Shown: positions 5,632-6,868 of the stretch, one piece after another
Layout: each line of letters opens with the position of its first letter
Position numbering within the stretch: the first letter of the stretch is position 1
Assembly: GCA_958427155.1 (NCBI GenBank)
Contig: CAUABB010000076.1
Coordinates: 1 to 6,868, forward strand
Source of the DNA: an uncultured Oscillospiraceae bacterium
GTDB taxonomy: Bacteria; Bacillota; Clostridia; Oscillospirales; Ruminococcaceae
Direction of reading: 5' to 3'
DNA length: 6,868 nt
Notes under the pieces: generated by a model
Databases searched by the model: none
The model's input: only the letters and a program-made list of their open reading frames with translations
What the model was told of the DNA's origin: nothing
Made by a program: the position numbers and the translations under genes

Positions 5632-6108
5632 ATGTCTGCAAAACAGGTTGTATTGACCGAAGATGGTTTAAAACGTTTAGAAGAAGAGCTTGAAGAGCTT
5701 AAAACGATAAAAAGAAAAGAAGTTGCGGAAAAAATTAAGGTTGCTCTTTCTTTTGGTGACCTTTCGGAAAATAGTGAATACGATGAAGCCAAAAATGAGC
5801 AGGCAATGGTTGAAGCGCGAATTGTACAGGTGGAAGCAATCCTCAAAAATGTAAAAGTACTTGAGTCTGACGATCTGGGTACCGATGTTGTGGGGCTTGG
5901 CTCTAAGGTTAAAATTCGTGATGTAGAGTTTGATGAAATCATGGAGTATCATCTGGTTGGTTCAACTGAGGCGGATCCAATGAATGGTAAAATTTCGGAT
6001 GAATCACCAGTTGGAAAAGCGATCCTTGGCCATCGTGTCGGGGAGACAGTCGAGGCAGAAACACCTTCTGGAACAGTTCAGTACGAAATTTTGGAAATTA
6101 TGAAATAA
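5632..6108 (+). CDS. greA: Transcription elongation factor GreA
   Basis: This is a full-length GreA of 158 residues, the normal size. It binds in the secondary channel of RNA polymerase and stimulates cleavage of backtracked RNA so that stalled polymerases resume. Residues 1-75 form the N-terminal antiparallel coiled coil. Its tip motif GDLSENSEYDEAK (42-54) carries the acidic pair Asp43 and Glu46, equivalent to the Asp41/Glu44 that position the catalytic metal in E. coli GreA. The C-terminal FKBP-like domain (about 80-158) ends with the family signature ISDESPVGKAILG (121-133). ATG 5632 is preceded by a strong AAGGAGGAG (5618-5626). It has its own promoter and leader hairpin upstream and a strong terminator right after the stop, so it probably forms a single-gene unit, with lysS next. 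Nothing in the coding sequence is unusual. Confidence 0.98.
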   Translation: MSAKQVVLTEDGLKRLEEELEELKTIKRKEVAEKIKVALSFGDLSENSEYDEAKNEQAMVEARIVQVEAILKNVKVLESDDLGTDVVGLGSKVKIRDVEFDEIMEYHLVGSTEADPMNGKISDESPVGKAILGHRVGETVEAETPSGTVQYEILEIMK

Positions 6109-6135
6109 AAGCAAAGGGCGAAAGCCCTTTGCTTT
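6108..6135 (+). terminator. Strong intrinsic terminator after greA
   Basis: AAAGCAAAGGGC (6108-6119) and GCCCTTTGCTTT (6124-6135) form a perfect 12-bp stem capped by a GAAA tetraloop (6120-6123). The first paired base is the last base of the greA stop codon. The tail after the stem (TGTGTATCTGG) is poor in T; the T residues in the 3' arm have to serve as the tract. A-rich sequence on the 5' side also allows weak function on the opposite strand. It separates greA from lysS. Confidence 0.88.
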
Positions 6136-6196
6136 GTGTATCTGGGTTGTCGAAAAAAGTTTGAAGGAAAGAGAATTTGGCGGGGAGGATATCATA

Positions 6197-6868
6197 ATGA
6201 GTGACACGATCAGCGAAGCGGCTTTGCGGGAGGAATTGAATGAACAGCGGCGGGTTCGCCGTGAAAAGCTGGCGGATCTGCAGGCGGCGGGGAAGAATCC
6301 ATATGAGATTACCACCTATGACGTCACCCATACAGCAAAAGAAATCCGAGAACATTTTGAGGAGTTGGAAGGGAAAAACGTTTCTCTTGCAGGACGGATG
6401 ATGAGCCGCCGTAAAATGGGGAAAGCCAGTTTTATTGACCTGAGGGACAATACTGACAGAATGCAGTCTTATGTTCGGATTGATGATGTAGGCGAAGAAA
6501 GCTATACTTCTTTTAAAAAGTGGGATATTGGCGATATTATTGGCCTGAAAGGGACTGTTTTTAAGACGAAAAGCGGAGAAATCTCTGTTCATGCAACAGA
6601 GATTGTCCTTCTTTCAAAGTCGTTACTACCTCTTCCTGAAAAATTTCATGGTTTAACCGATACTGATATGCGGTATCGCCAACGTTATGTGGATTTGATT
6701 GTTAATCCGGAAGTCCGAGAGACTTTCTATAAAAGAAGTCAGATTTTAAAGGAAATTCGAGCATATCTGGATGGGAAGGGTTATTTGGAGGTGGATACAC
6801 CAGTCCTTCACACACTCGAAATTGGAGCGGCGGCCCGACCGTTTGTCACCCACCATAATGCGTTGGAT
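6197..6868 (+). CDS. lysS: Lysyl-tRNA synthetase, class II, N-terminal part (partial, cut by window edge)
   Basis: From ATG 6197, with GGGGAGG at 6182-6188 (spacer 8 nt), the frame is open for 224 codons to the end of the window, a little under half of the usual length of about 500. LysRS charges tRNA-Lys with lysine using ATP in the cytoplasm. The first 55 residues are a charged helical extension with KLADLQAAGKNPY (24-36), typical of the bacterial enzyme. The anticodon-binding OB fold spans about 60-140 (NVSLAGRMMSRR, then KASFIDLRD). The catalytic core begins with KFHGLTDTDMRYRQRYVDLI (149-168), followed by motif 1 ending GYLEVDTPVL (195-204), then GAAARPFVTHHNALD (210-224). Where many LysRS have GGAAARPF, this one reads IGAAARPF. 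Motifs 2 and 3 lie beyond the window. No convincing promoter is seen in the 88 bp between greA and lysS. Confidence 0.97.
   Translation, partial: MSDTISEAALREELNEQRRVRREKLADLQAAGKNPYEITTYDVTHTAKEIREHFEELEGKNVSLAGRMMSRRKMGKASFIDLRDNTDRMQSYVRIDDVGEESYTSFKKWDIGDIIGLKGTVFKTKSGEISVHATEIVLLSKSLLPLPEKFHGLTDTDMRYRQRYVDLIVNPEVRETFYKRSQILKEIRAYLDGKGYLEVDTPVLHTLEIGAAARPFVTHHNALD

Noticed and set aside
6136..6196. A promoter for lysS between the greA terminator and the lysS start
   Set aside because: TTGTCG at 6147-6152 and TTGAAG at 6161-6166 have no -10-like partner at a proper distance. lysS may use read-through or a promoter I cannot recognise.

Overview
The window looks like a piece of a low-to-moderate GC Firmicutes chromosome, most likely an anaerobic member of the Clostridia (Oscillospiraceae/Ruminococcaceae-like). 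The basis is strong AGGAGG-type ribosome binding sites, several GTG starts, a greA-lysS neighbourhood, and an ftsE-ftsX-M23 peptidase-S41 gene order of the kind I associate with that class. The assignment is inference from gene content and style, not a database match. All genes are on the + strand and closely packed.

Region 1 (1-4633) is a cell-wall remodelling operon. It holds the 3' end of ftsE, complete ftsX (overlapping ftsE by 32 bp), two tandem secreted coiled-coil plus M23 (LytM) endopeptidases (1007-2185 and 2212-3393), and a membrane-anchored PDZ/S41 protein (3434-4633). FtsE and FtsX form an ABC-type mechanotransmission complex that in other bacteria switches on coiled-coil murein hydrolases or hydrolase activators (EnvC, PcsB, CwlO). 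Here the downstream hydrolases keep all the M23 zinc ligands, so they look like active enzymes that FtsEX could control directly. The S41 protein has lost both the catalytic serine (Tyr299) and the catalytic lysine (Gln324), so it reads as a pseudoprotease.

Region 2 (4634-5558) is a 97-bp gap followed by a 275-residue protein I do not recognise. Its middle part has a Rossmann-like strand/helix alternation.

Region 3 (5536-6135) is greA with its own control region. A perfect consensus sigma-A promoter (TTGACA, 17-bp spacer, TATAAT) sits across the stop codon of the preceding gene. It is followed within about 16 nt of the predicted start by a terminator-like hairpin, then the greA Shine-Dalgarno. 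A 12-bp perfect-stem terminator follows greA.

Region 4 (6197-6868) is the first 224 codons of class II lysyl-tRNA synthetase (lysS), cut by the window edge.

The most notable points are: (i) a 277-bp stretch that is identical, base for base, between the two tandem M23 genes although the flanking sequence is clearly diverged, which points to recent gene conversion of the coiled-coil segment; (ii) the doubly substituted S41 active site beside two M23 hydrolases; (iii) the promoter-terminator-SD arrangement in the short greA leader, which resembles an attenuator or leader-RNA arrangement.
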